DNA of 64,000 nucleotides from Kibdelosporangium philippinense (GTDB lineage: Bacteria; Actinomycetota; Actinomycetes; Mycobacteriales; Pseudonocardiaceae), in assembly GCF_021390435.2 (NCBI RefSeq), contig NZ_JAJVCN010000001.1, positions 1,922,001 through 1,986,000 on the forward strand, read 5' to 3'. The stretch's first letter is position 1. Every line of letters starts with the position of its first letter. This document shows positions 18,358 through 27,031 of this stretch, piece by piece. The notes beneath the pieces are model-generated. The model searched no databases and had not been told where the DNA came from. It saw only the letters and a program-made list of their open reading frames with translations. The translations under genes and the position numbers were made by a program.

Positions 18358-19779
18358 ATGTCCACCTCGATCAACTACGAGGACAAGATCCCCAACAATG
18401 TGGACCTGTCATCCGACCGCCGCCTGCAGCGCGCGTTGGAGGGCTGGCAGCCGAAGTTCATGAACTGGTGGGGCGAGATGGGCCCGGCGTTGGAGACGCA
18501 CGGCGTCTATCTGCGTACCGCCGTCAGCGTCGGCCGGGACGGCTGGGCGCACTTCGACCACGTGAACGTGCCGGACTACCGATGGGGCATCTTCCTCGCC
18601 GAACCCAAGGCGGATCGGCGGATCGCGTTCGGCGAGCACAAAGGACAGCCGGTCTGGCAACAGGTTCCCGGTGAGTACCGGGCTGATCTGCAGCGCCTGA
18701 TCGTGATCCAGGGCGACACCGAACCGGCCTCGGTCGAACAGCAGAAACTGCTCGGCCTGACCGCGCCCAGCCTGTACGACCTGCGCAACCTCTTCCAGGT
18801 CAACGTGGAGGAGGGCAGGCACCTCTGGGCAATGGTTTACCTGCTGCACGCCTACTTCGGCAGAGAGGGCCGGGAAGAGGCGGAAGCGTTGCTGGTGCGC
18901 AATTCCGGCAGTCCGGACTCGCCGCGTATCCTCGGTGCGTTCAATGAGGAGACTGCGGACTGGCTGGCGTTCTACATGTTCACATACTTCACCGACCGGG
19001 ATGGCAAGTACCAGCTCGGTACGTTGAAGGAGAGCGCCTTCGACCCGCTGTCGCGAACCTGCGAGTTCATGCTCAAGGAAGAGGCACACCACATGTTCGT
19101 CGGCACCACTGGTGTCGACCGCGTGGTGACCCGCAGCGCCCAGCTGATCCGCGAGCACGACACGTTGGACATCGGCAAGCACGGCGGCATCCCGCTGGAC
19201 ATCATCCAGAAGTACATCAACTTCCATTACACGGTGTCGCTGGATCTGTTCGGCAGTGAGACGTCCACCAACGCGGCCAACTACTTCACCGCCGGGCTCA
19301 AGGGCCGGTGGATGGAGGAGCGGCGCAAGGACGACCACCAGCTCACCGAGCACGGCATACAACTGGACCGGCCGAACGCCGACGGGACGTGGACGAACGA
19401 CGAGCTCTCCGCACTGCTGGCGCTCAACCTCGACCTGCGCGGCGAGTACATCTCCGACTGTCAGAGTGGCATCAAGCGGTGGAACAAGATCATGGCCGAC
19501 GCCGAACTGGATTTCCGGTTCGCGCTGCCGCATGTCGGGTTCAACCGCCACGTGGGCATGCACGCCGGGTTCCACATCACCCCGGACGGCTCGATCGTGG
19601 ATGAGGCGACCTGGCAGAAGGGGCGCAAGAAGTGGCTGCCGACCAGCGAAGATCTCGCTTTCGTCCGGTCGCTGATGCATCCGGTGTACGAACGCGGCAA
19701 GATCGCTAGCTGGGTGGCGCCGCCGACCAACGGGATCAACAACAAGCCGTTCGACTACGAGTACGTGTACTTCCACTAG
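18358..19779 (+). CDS. boxB: BoxB, benzoyl-CoA 2,3-epoxidase oxygenase subunit
   Basis: A 473-aa class I diiron oxygenase. It inserts one O atom into benzoyl-CoA to give the 2,3-epoxide, using electrons from the reductase BoxA. Carboxylate/His ligands are visible in VEEGRHLWAM (about 150-155) and LKEEAHHMF (about 240), with the remaining ligand in the intervening helix region. It is 1 nt downstream of boxC, clearly one operon. No boxA gene lies nearby, so the electron donor must be encoded elsewhere or be replaced by another reductase. Confidence 0.95.
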   Translation: MSTSINYEDKIPNNVDLSSDRRLQRALEGWQPKFMNWWGEMGPALETHGVYLRTAVSVGRDGWAHFDHVNVPDYRWGIFLAEPKADRRIAFGEHKGQPVWQQVPGEYRADLQRLIVIQGDTEPASVEQQKLLGLTAPSLYDLRNLFQVNVEEGRHLWAMVYLLHAYFGREGREEAEALLVRNSGSPDSPRILGAFNEETADWLAFYMFTYFTDRDGKYQLGTLKESAFDPLSRTCEFMLKEEAHHMFVGTTGVDRVVTRSAQLIREHDTLDIGKHGGIPLDIIQKYINFHYTVSLDLFGSETSTNAANYFTAGLKGRWMEERRKDDHQLTEHGIQLDRPNADGTWTNDELSALLALNLDLRGEYISDCQSGIKRWNKIMADAELDFRFALPHVGFNRHVGMHAGFHITPDGSIVDEATWQKGRKKWLPTSEDLAFVRSLMHPVYERGKIASWVAPPTNGINNKPFDYEYVYFH

Positions 19780-19792
19780 GAGGACGGACGAC

Positions 19793-21406
19793 ATGACTGC
19801 GGTGCCATCGGCTGTATCACCAGCGAAGCCAAGCAGCATGCCGTTCAACGCTGCCGAATACCTGGTGGACAGGCACGTCAAGGCCGGGCGCGGTGAGCGC
19901 CTGGCAGTCGTGGCCAGTTCCGGTGCCCTGACCTACCGCGAACTGTCCGAAGAGGTGAAACGCAGCGCAGCCGCCCTCCGTTCGATCGGTGTCCGGCCGG
20001 AAGAACGCGTGATGCTCTGCATGGCCGACGACATCCAGTTGCTGGCGGGCATCCTCGGTGCGATGTACATCGGGGCTGTCCCGGTGCCGACGTCGACCAT
20101 GTTCACCGGGCCGGAGTTGGGCAAGGTTCTGGCCGACTCACGCGCGCGGGTGCTGTCGGTGTCCGCCGAGTTCGCGGAGGTTGCCCAGGTAGCTGTGGCC
20201 GCTGCGCCCGAGGTGACCGATGTCCTGCTGGACGCCGAGGTGCCGTTCAAAGCCCGCCGGGGTGTGCGTGTCCAGCAGTGGCTGGACCTTGAGGGAGACA
20301 GCCCGGCCAGACCGTACGACACCTGGCAGGACTCACCGGCACTGTGGCTGTACACCTCAGGCACGACCGGGCTGCCGAAAGCAGCCATGCACCGGCATTC
20401 CAGCATCCGGATGGTCGCCGAGGCGTATGGCAAGGGTGTACTGGACATGGGGCCGGACGACCGGTGCCTGTCCGTGGCCAAGCTGTTCTTCGCCTACGGC
20501 ATCGGCAATTCGTGCTTCTTCCCGTTCGCTGTGGGTGCCAGTGCGATCCTGGAACGGGCGAGGCCGACGCCGCAGCTCGTCGCCGAACACGTCAAGTCCG
20601 AGCAGCCGACGCTCTTCTTCGCGGTGCCCACGTTCTACTCGGCGTTACTGCACAGCGACATTCCCGACGACACGTTTGCCGGTGTCCGGCAAGGGATCTC
20701 GGCAGGCGAGGCGCTGCCACCGGTGCTGTACCAGCGGATCAGGGACCGGTTCGGCCTCGAAGTCCTCGACGGGATCGGCTCGACCGAGGCGTTGCACATC
20801 TTCCTGTCCAACCGTCCCGGTGCGGTGCGTCCCGGATCATCGGGTGTCGCGGTCCCCGGTTATGACGTCGAACTGCGGGACGAGCAGGGCAGCGTGATCA
20901 CGCAGGCAGGCAAGGCGGGCGACCTGTATTTGCGTGGATCCTCAGTGGCCACCGGATATTGGTGCCGTGCGGAGACCACCCGGCAGGTGTTCCAAGGCGA
21001 GTGGTTGCGCACGGGTGACACGTACATGCGCAATGAGGACGACACGTACAGCTGCCTCGGGCGTTCCAACGACATGCTCAAAGCCGGTGGGATCTGGGTT
21101 TCGCCCGCCGAGGTGGAGGAGCGGCTGCTCGAGCACCCGAGTGTGGCCGAGGTCGCGGTGGTCGCCGCACCTGATGCCGACGGGCTCGACAAGCCAGTTG
21201 CCTGCGTGGTCCCGGTTGCAGGTGCGGCGGTCGATGCTGATGAGCTGATTGCCTGGTGCCGTGACGGTTTGGCGTCGTTCAAACGGCCGCGCGAAGTGGT
21301 CCAGGTCGAGGAGCTGCCGAAGACTGCGACCGGTAAGGTCCGGCGCAATGTGTTGCGGGAGCACGTATACGGAACGTTGACGGCGGAGCCTGCTCATGCT
21401 GGTTGA
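19793..21406 (+). CDS. benzoate-CoA-ligase-type AMP-dependent acyl-CoA synthetase
   Basis: A 537-aa ANL-superfamily ligase close in pattern to benzoate/4-hydroxybenzoate-CoA ligases, which make the CoA thioester that feeds BoxB. The ATP loop YTSGTTGLPKAA lies at about 185, GSTEALHIF (A5) near 328, WLRTGDTY (A7) near 403 and the catalytic Lys motif PKTATGKVRR near 508. The substrate-pocket segment FFAYGIGNS is typical of the benzoate group. The gene is 13 nt downstream of boxB behind an AGGAGG and overlaps the amidohydrolase by 11 nt. Specificity towards benzoate itself is inferred from the operon. Confidence 0.92.
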   Translation: MTAVPSAVSPAKPSSMPFNAAEYLVDRHVKAGRGERLAVVASSGALTYRELSEEVKRSAAALRSIGVRPEERVMLCMADDIQLLAGILGAMYIGAVPVPTSTMFTGPELGKVLADSRARVLSVSAEFAEVAQVAVAAAPEVTDVLLDAEVPFKARRGVRVQQWLDLEGDSPARPYDTWQDSPALWLYTSGTTGLPKAAMHRHSSIRMVAEAYGKGVLDMGPDDRCLSVAKLFFAYGIGNSCFFPFAVGASAILERARPTPQLVAEHVKSEQPTLFFAVPTFYSALLHSDIPDDTFAGVRQGISAGEALPPVLYQRIRDRFGLEVLDGIGSTEALHIFLSNRPGAVRPGSSGVAVPGYDVELRDEQGSVITQAGKAGDLYLRGSSVATGYWCRAETTRQVFQGEWLRTGDTYMRNEDDTYSCLGRSNDMLKAGGIWVSPAEVEERLLEHPSVAEVAVVAAPDADGLDKPVACVVPVAGAAVDADELIAWCRDGLASFKRPREVVQVEELPKTATGKVRRNVLREHVYGTLTAEPAHAG

Positions 21407-22232
21407 CGCACATATGCACGTGCCAAGGCTGTCCACGCTGAAGCCAGCGTGGATGGAGTGGGCGGCCGAGTTCTCTTGCGGCTATGCGTGGCGCGATGCG
21501 TACGACGAGTCCGGTGATCCCGTTCCCGCGAAGCTCGACGCTTTGCTGGAGTCCGAGGGCGTCGACCGGGCGCTGTTGTTCTGCGAGTACAGCCCGAGGG
21601 CAACAGGAATCCAGACCATCGACGACCTGCTGCCGATCAGGGACTACAACCCGGACCGGTTTCGATTGGTGGCCAACATAAATCCCCACCTACACCACCC
21701 GATAGCGTCCGAAGTGGAGCGTCAGCTGGATCTCGGCGCGGTCGCGTTGAAGATCCACCCGGTACACGCCGGATTCTCGCCGGACGATCCGCAGATGCGC
21801 TCGGCGTACGAGGTCTGCGTCGAGCGCGGGGTGCCGGTGATCATCCACTCTGGAGTGTCCAGCTTCCCGGGATCGCAGTCCAAGTACGGCAATCCGGAAC
21901 TGATGCTCGGCGTGGTCGAGGAGTTCACCGGCCTGAACTTCGTGTTCGCGCACGGTGGCCGAGGCTGGTGGTACGACACGGCCGCGTTCCTCGCGCTCGC
22001 CAAACCCAACGTGTGGCTCGACCTCGCAGGCCTGCCACCCAAGAAACTTCCGGAGTACTACGCCCGCTTCGACCTCAGCCGCCTGGCCACCAAGTGGATC
22101 TTCGGCACCGACTGGCCAGGCGTCCCCGGCGTTCGGCGCAACGCCGACGCCATCGCCGAGATCGGCCTGCCAGCAGACGTCATCGAAGGCGTCCTGTCCG
22201 GCAACGCGATGAAGGTCTTCCCCGGCCTTTAG
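21396..22232 (+). CDS. metal-dependent amidohydrolase (amidohydrolase_2) in the box operon
   Basis: A 278-aa TIM-barrel hydrolase of the ACMSD/amidohydrolase_2 type. Likely metal ligands are the HxH in DAHMHVP (residues 4-10), the His in VIIHSG (about 150), HGGRGWW (about 185) and the Asp in FGTDWPG (about 236). It overlaps the ligase, so it belongs to the same transcript. No such step is part of the described box pathway. It might act on an amide or ester precursor of benzoate, or as a decarboxylase. The 3' end overlaps livF by 4 nt, tail to tail. Confidence 0.85.
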   Translation: MLVDAHMHVPRLSTLKPAWMEWAAEFSCGYAWRDAYDESGDPVPAKLDALLESEGVDRALLFCEYSPRATGIQTIDDLLPIRDYNPDRFRLVANINPHLHHPIASEVERQLDLGAVALKIHPVHAGFSPDDPQMRSAYEVCVERGVPVIIHSGVSSFPGSQSKYGNPELMLGVVEEFTGLNFVFAHGGRGWWYDTAAFLALAKPNVWLDLAGLPPKKLPEYYARFDLSRLATKWIFGTDWPGVPGVRRNADAIAEIGLPADVIEGVLSGNAMKVFPGL

Positions 22233-22933
22233 GCCACACCAAGCAAGCGATGGGCCGTGGTCGGGTCGGAGCGGAACGACTCGGTATCAGTGCGGTGCAC
22301 GATCACACCACGATCCATCACGGCGATCTCGTCGCACACCGAGAAAGCCAAGTGCAGATCCTGTTCGACCAGCAGCACGGCAACACCTTCCGCGCGCATC
22401 CGGCGAATGACGTCCATGATGGACTCAATGATCGCGGGCGCGAGACCGTCCGAGGGTTCGTCAAGCAGGACCAGGCGTGGGTTGGTCAGCAGGGCTCGAG
22501 CGATCGCGAGCATCTGCTGTTCCCCGCCGGACAGCGAACCTGCGGGTTGCCGGATGCGTTCCGCGAGCCGGGGAAGAAGTTCAAGCACAGTCTTGGTGGT
22601 CCATGTGCCAGGTCGGGCGTGCCGGGTGGCGAGCTTCAAGTGTTCGCCGACCGTGAGCGGCGCCCAGACGCGGCGGCCTTGGGGACAAAGGGCGACACCG
22701 GCCCGAGCGATCTTATGTGGACGGTGGGGCATCGGTGAACCGTCCAGCAACACGTTCCCAGAACTCAAGGGCACAAGGCCCATCAACGTCATGATCAGAG
22801 TGGATTTCCCGACGCCATTGCGGCCAAGCAGCCCGAGCGTCGCGCCGGTGTCCAGGGTGAGGTCGACGCCGTCAAGCACAGTGCTGCCCGCGTAACCAGA
22901 ACGCAGTTGGTTGACTTCGAGTAGCGGGCTCAT
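22229..22933 (-). CDS. livF: Liv-type ABC transporter ATP-binding protein (LivF-like)
   Basis: A 234-aa ABC ATPase: Walker A GRNGVGKS, signature LSGGEQQ, Walker B LVLLDEPSDGLAP. It is the last gene of a five-gene importer operon, and its start overlaps the livG stop by ATGA. With LivG it energises uptake by the HAAT family (branched-chain amino acids, urea, aromatic acids). Its tail-to-tail position against the box operon suggests uptake of benzoate or a related aromatic acid; that is inference. Confidence 0.92.
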   Translation of the reverse strand: MSPLLEVNQLRSGYAGSTVLDGVDLTLDTGATLGLLGRNGVGKSTLIMTLMGLVPLSSGNVLLDGSPMPHRPHKIARAGVALCPQGRRVWAPLTVGEHLKLATRHARPGTWTTKTVLELLPRLAERIRQPAGSLSGGEQQMLAIARALLTNPRLVLLDEPSDGLAPAIIESIMDVIRRMRAEGVAVLLVEQDLHLAFSVCDEIAVMDRGVIVHRTDTESFRSDPTTAHRLLGVA

Positions 22934-23679
22934 CGGAACAACTCCTCCCGGCTGCCCGCGCCAAGATAAGCCTGGCGCACTTCCTCACTCGCCTTGACCT
23001 CGGCCGGATCACCGGAAAGCAATACGCGCCCGAGGTTCAGCACAGTCACGGTGTCGGCGAGCTCGAACACCAGGTCGAGGTCATGTTCGACGAACAAAAC
23101 CGTGATCGCGGAAGGCAAGCTGGAAACAAGCGCGACGAGCCGGGCACGTTCGGCCGCGGACATCCCGGCCGCGGGTTCGTCGAGCAGCAGCAACTTGGGC
23201 CGACACGCCAACGCCAACGCGACTTCGAGCTGCTTACGTTCACCATGAGACAACGAGCTGACGGTCACTGAGCCACGACCAGTGAGTCCAACCTGGTCAA
23301 GCAGGGAATCGGCGCGTTCGTGGACCGACCGTTGCCTGCTGGGCAGCCACGAGATCTTGCCTTCATGCCGTTGCACTGCGAGCACGATGTTCTCCGCAGC
23401 CGACATCGTCGGAAAGAGGCTGGCGTGCTGCAGCGTCTGGCTGATGCCCAGGCGGCACCGCCGCACTTCAGACGCCTTGGTGACGTCCTGACCGGCGAGC
23501 TCGACCCGGCCGCCGTCACTCCGAAGCAGGCCGGTGATCAGCTTGAACAGCGTGCTCTTGCCCGCGCCGTTCGGCCCGATCAACGCATGTCGCGCGCCAT
23601 CGGACACGGACAGCGACACGTCATCGACGGCTTTCAGAGCGCCGAACTGGCGGCGCAAACCGTGGCACTGCAATGTCAT
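22930..23679 (-). CDS. livG: Liv-type ABC transporter ATP-binding protein (LivG-like)
   Basis: A 249-aa ATPase from ATG 23679: Walker A GPNGAGKS, signature LSHGERKQ (the LSHGE form is typical of LivG), Walker B LLLLDEPAAGMS and the C-terminal LivG tail (VRQAYLGAG). The open frame runs further upstream, but the chosen ATG overlaps the livM stop by ATGA and matches the family start. It couples with LivF on the cytoplasmic face of the LivHM channel. Confidence 0.92.
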   Translation of the reverse strand: MTLQCHGLRRQFGALKAVDDVSLSVSDGARHALIGPNGAGKSTLFKLITGLLRSDGGRVELAGQDVTKASEVRRCRLGISQTLQHASLFPTMSAAENIVLAVQRHEGKISWLPSRQRSVHERADSLLDQVGLTGRGSVTVSSLSHGERKQLEVALALACRPKLLLLDEPAAGMSAAERARLVALVSSLPSAITVLFVEHDLDLVFELADTVTVLNLGRVLLSGDPAEVKASEEVRQAYLGAGSREELFR

Positions 23680-24662
23680 TGGCGCCGCCTCCGCAAGATC
23701 CCCGCCGCGCCGCGTGGCAGGACATAGACAACGGCGATGAATACGAGGCCGAGGAGCAGTGCGCCATGTCCGTCGAGACTGGGGCCGATCGCGTCTCGGA
23801 TGATGATCACGAGCGCGGCCCCGAGAACAGGCCCCCACAACGTCCCGGCGCCACCAATGATCACAGCCAGCAACGCCAAAGCCGCCGTCGCGAAACCAAG
23901 ATCAGCAGGCGTGACGAGACGTTGTTGCGCCGCAAGCAAAGCACCAGCCATTCCAGCGATCGACCCGGCGAACACGAACACCGCGTACTTGTAGATCCGT
24001 GTCGGGTAGCCCAACGCGCGCATCCGAGGCTCGTTGTCACGGATGCCCCGAAGCGCCGCGCCAAAGGGAGAACGACTGACGATCCAGACGATCACGAAAC
24101 CCACAACGAACGCCGCGAACACGTACCAATAGATGTAGCCGGACAGCAGCAGCGGTTCGCTGCCGACCCGAGCTGGCGGGATTCCGGCCATTCCGTTGGC
24201 GCCGCCGGTCACTGTCTCCCAGGTCTGCGCGAGCTGGTGCAGCAGTTCACCGATCGCCAACGTGAGCATCAGGAAGAACACGCCGTGTGCACGGACCGTG
24301 ATCCAGCCAGTGAGCGCGGCGCCGACAGCACCAGCCACAGCACCGACGAGCAACGGGGCCGGGATGGCGCTGGTGACGTTGATCGACACCCATCCGGCCG
24401 CGTACGCGCCGATGCCGAAGTACGCGGCATGCCCGAGCGACGGCAGGCCGGAGACGCCGACAAGCAGATCCAGGCTCACCGCGAGCAACCCGAACACCAG
24501 GATCCGGCTCAACGTACTCGTGGCGAACGGTGCCAGGAACATCGGCGCTAGCGCCAGAACCACAGCGACCACGGCGAGAATCGCCGGAGTCAGCCAGCGC
24601 CGCGACCGAGTGGTGTCGGGCTCGACGGTCACGGGTGCCTCTGACGGCGCTGTCCGAGTCAT
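23676..24662 (-). CDS. livM: Liv-type ABC transporter permease (LivM-like)
   Basis: A 328-aa membrane protein with about eight to ten hydrophobic segments. The HAAT permease hallmark GVSGLPSLGHAAYFGIGAYA lies near residue 70, and the coupling region around SRSPFGAALRGIRDNEPRMRALG near 210. A short charged N-terminus precedes helix 1. It overlaps livG (ATGA) and is overlapped by livH in the same way. Confidence 0.92.
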   Translation of the reverse strand: MTRTAPSEAPVTVEPDTTRSRRWLTPAILAVVAVVLALAPMFLAPFATSTLSRILVFGLLAVSLDLLVGVSGLPSLGHAAYFGIGAYAAGWVSINVTSAIPAPLLVGAVAGAVGAALTGWITVRAHGVFFLMLTLAIGELLHQLAQTWETVTGGANGMAGIPPARVGSEPLLLSGYIYWYVFAAFVVGFVIVWIVSRSPFGAALRGIRDNEPRMRALGYPTRIYKYAVFVFAGSIAGMAGALLAAQQRLVTPADLGFATAALALLAVIIGGAGTLWGPVLGAALVIIIRDAIGPSLDGHGALLLGLVFIAVVYVLPRGAAGILRRRRQ

Positions 24663-25549
24663 GACCGCACCCCAACCTTGCCGCCGAACAGACCCTGCGG
24701 CCTGAGCACCAGCACCAACGCCAGCGCGCCGAACAAGATGAACGACGCGCCATCGGGAAACAACGTCCGGCCGAGCGAGTCGATCTGGCCGATGACCAAG
24801 GCGCCGAGCAACGCCCCGCGTACCGACCCGAGCCCACCGATGACGACCACGACGAGCGCCAGGATCAGGACGGTCGAGTCGAGCCCCGGCCGGGCGCCGT
24901 AAATTGGCCCGCCCAAAACCCCAGCAACCGCCGCAAGCATCGAACCAAAAGCGAAAACGCCGACCCGGATCAGCCGGTTGTCCACGCCAAGCGCCGCCAC
25001 CATCTCGCGATCCGCGACCGTCGCACGAACCAACGCGCCAAGCGATGTCCGCTCGACGGTGAAGTACACCGCGATGGCCAGCACCAAACCGATCCCGATC
25101 AACACCAGGCGGTACGTGGGATAAGCCGCCCCGAGCACCGGCACGGAGTCGTCCAAACCTGGCGGCGCACCAACGGGAAGCGGGTCGTCGCCGTAAACCA
25201 TCACGAGAACCTCGGCGACGACCAACGTGACACCGAGCGTCAGCAAGGCTTGATCAAGATGCGAGCGTTTGCGCAGCGGTTCGGTCATCGCCGAGAGCAA
25301 CCCGCCGCCCGCCAGCCCCAGAACTGCGGCAAGGCCAAGCGCGCCAAGGAAACTGCCCCACGTCGCGTCCCCACCGATCAGGGCGGCCCCAACGTACGCC
25401 CCGACGAGGAAGATCGCGCCGTGTGCCAGGTTCAGCACGTCCATCATGCCGAACACCAGCGACAGCCCGACCGCCACGATGAACAGCAGGAACCCGATGG
25501 CGAACCCGTTGATGACGCCGACAAGATTGGCGTCCAGCCACGCGCCCAT
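24659..25549 (-). CDS. livH: Liv-type ABC transporter permease (LivH-like)
   Basis: A 296-aa permease starting at ATG 25549 (MGAWLDANLVGVINGFAIG). The family motif GMMDVLNLAHGAIFLVGAY lies near residue 40, and several further membrane helices follow. The longer open frame upstream is antisense-like to the binding-protein gene and is not needed. Only 2 nt separate it from the binding-protein stop. It forms the channel with LivM. Confidence 0.92.
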   Translation of the reverse strand: MGAWLDANLVGVINGFAIGFLLFIVAVGLSLVFGMMDVLNLAHGAIFLVGAYVGAALIGGDATWGSFLGALGLAAVLGLAGGGLLSAMTEPLRKRSHLDQALLTLGVTLVVAEVLVMVYGDDPLPVGAPPGLDDSVPVLGAAYPTYRLVLIGIGLVLAIAVYFTVERTSLGALVRATVADREMVAALGVDNRLIRVGVFAFGSMLAAVAGVLGGPIYGARPGLDSTVLILALVVVVIGGLGSVRGALLGALVIGQIDSLGRTLFPDGASFILFGALALVLVLRPQGLFGGKVGVRS

Positions 25550-25551
25550 GA

Positions 25552-26769
25552 TCAGCTGAACTGGCCGGTCGGACCGAGGTCGGTAGTGATCGCGTTGACC
25601 AGCTTGCCTTCCTTGCGTTCCACGGTCCGCAAGTACATGTTCTGCTTGGGATTCTGGTTTTCGAAAGTCCACGGTCCACGCGGGCTGTCGTCAATGGACC
25701 CGATGCTGCCCAGTGCTTTGGCGAGCGCGTCGCCAGTCGTGGCCTGCGCGGCCTTCAACGCACGGCTCAGCACGTTCGCGGAATCCCACGTCTGCAAGGA
25801 GAAACAGCTCGGTGACTCGTTGTACTTGGCCCGGTAAGCCTCGACAAAAGCTTTGTTGGCCGGGTTGTCGAGCTGATCGCTGTAGTGCAGCGAAGTCTGG
25901 ACGCCCAACGCGGCATCACCCTGCGCCTCAAGCACTTTGCCTTCGGTCAGGAAGCCGGATCCGTAGAGCGGGATCGACCCGGCGAGTCCGAACTGTTGAT
26001 ACTGCTTGACGAACGCGATCGCCTCGGCGCCGGAGAAGAAGCAGAAGGTCGCTTTGGCGCCCGACGAACGGATTGCGGAGAGGAATGGCTGGTAGTCCGT
26101 CGTGGTCGCGAAGGGCGGTTTCGCGCTGCCCGCGACCGTGCCTCCGGCGGCCTGGATCGCCTTGGTGAAGCCGTTCACGACTTCGGTTCCGGCGGCGTAG
26201 TCCGGAGCGATGACGTACACGCCGTCTTGTTTCTTCTCTTTGCCAAGGTAGGTGCCGAGCACCGAGGCCACTTGTGCGTTCTGGAACGACGTTCGCCAGA
26301 CGTACGGGCTCAGCTTGGCCGGGTCTGTGATGGCTGCCGCGCCCGCGTTCGACACGAGAAGCAGCTTCTTCGCTTCAGCCACCAGCGGCGCGGCGCCCAG
26401 GGCGGTCGCGGAGTTGACGATGCCGACGACGACGTCGACTCCGTCGGACTGTAGGACTTTCTGGATCGCGGGTACGCCGGTCTGCGGGTTTTCGCCCTCG
26501 TCGGCGGTGACTGTGGTGACCGTGAAGTCGCCTAACTTGCCGCCGTTGCGCTCCAGCCAAAGGTCCCAGCCGCGCTTGAGGTCCGTGCCGAGCGCGGCGT
26601 ACGTGCCGGACTGCGGAATGACCAGGCCGATCTTGACTGTTCCGCCGCCACCCGACCCGCCTCCGCCGCCGGGATTCTCGCTGAGGGAGCTGCCGCAGCC
26701 GGGGATGGCGGTGACCGCGCCTGCCGCGCCGAGTAAACCGAGCATCTGCCGCCGTGAAAGTGCCGCCAT
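25552..26769 (-). CDS. Liv-type substrate-binding lipoprotein
   Basis: A 405-aa extracellular binding protein, first gene of the importer operon. The N-terminus reads MAALSRRQMLGLLGAAG..IPGC, a twin-arginine-like signal with a lipobox Cys, followed by a Gly/Ser-rich linker. The periplasmic-binding-protein type 1 fold then starts at VKIGLVIPQSGTYAALG. A GAGG 5 nt upstream of ATG 26769 favours this start over ATG 26787. The closing region WTFENQNPKQNMYLR is typical of aromatic-acid and amino-acid HAAT receptors. The ligand is likely benzoate-like, judged only by context. Confidence 0.88.
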   Translation of the reverse strand: MAALSRRQMLGLLGAAGAVTAIPGCGSSLSENPGGGGGSGGGGTVKIGLVIPQSGTYAALGTDLKRGWDLWLERNGGKLGDFTVTTVTADEGENPQTGVPAIQKVLQSDGVDVVVGIVNSATALGAAPLVAEAKKLLLVSNAGAAAITDPAKLSPYVWRTSFQNAQVASVLGTYLGKEKKQDGVYVIAPDYAAGTEVVNGFTKAIQAAGGTVAGSAKPPFATTTDYQPFLSAIRSSGAKATFCFFSGAEAIAFVKQYQQFGLAGSIPLYGSGFLTEGKVLEAQGDAALGVQTSLHYSDQLDNPANKAFVEAYRAKYNESPSCFSLQTWDSANVLSRALKAAQATTGDALAKALGSIGSIDDSPRGPWTFENQNPKQNMYLRTVERKEGKLVNAITTDLGPTGQFS

Positions 26770-26806
26770 CACTGACCTCGATCCCATCGGCCCCTGATTC
26801 GACAAG

Positions 26807-26835
26807 ATCCTGACGTTAACCCCAACTTGTGTCAA
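26807..26835 (-). promoter_or_regulatory. putative promoter of the Liv-type operon
   Basis: On the minus strand TTGACA (26835-26830) is followed after 17 nt by CAGGAT (26812-26807), a good housekeeping pattern about 38 nt before the chosen start. The -35 box overlaps an imperfect palindrome TGTGTCAACAGTCACA (26828-26843), a possible GntR-type operator. Confidence 0.45.
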
Positions 26836-26931
26836 CAGTCACATCTCGCCCGAACGGAATCAAGCTACCCGTTGTCGATAACGGCGACGTAGCAAATAAA
26901 AGGTGGGATGAAGGGGTCATTCGCGCTGGTC

Positions 26932-27009
26932 GACACGGTGTGCCGGAGTGGTGGACACGGTGTGCCGGAACGTGCATTTCGGTGTGTCGGAGTGGTGGAC
27001 ACGGTTCGG
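26932..27009. repeat. short direct repeats after the allantoicase gene
   Basis: The heptamer GACACGG occurs at 26932, 26954 and 26998, and GGAGTGGTG follows two of the copies, giving a loose 22-44 nt periodicity. A G-rich tract (GGTGGGGTGGGGTGGGGTG) follows at about 27009. The block lies between the alc stop and the livK-like promoter. No gene is seen in 26836-27031. Confidence 0.55.
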
Positions 27010-27031
27010 TGGGGTGGGGTGGGGTGTGGGG

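Noticed and set aside
18409..19881. 490-aa minus-strand open frame
   Set aside because: It lies opposite boxB, a certain gene, and has no motif or RBS; it is a GC-rich shadow.
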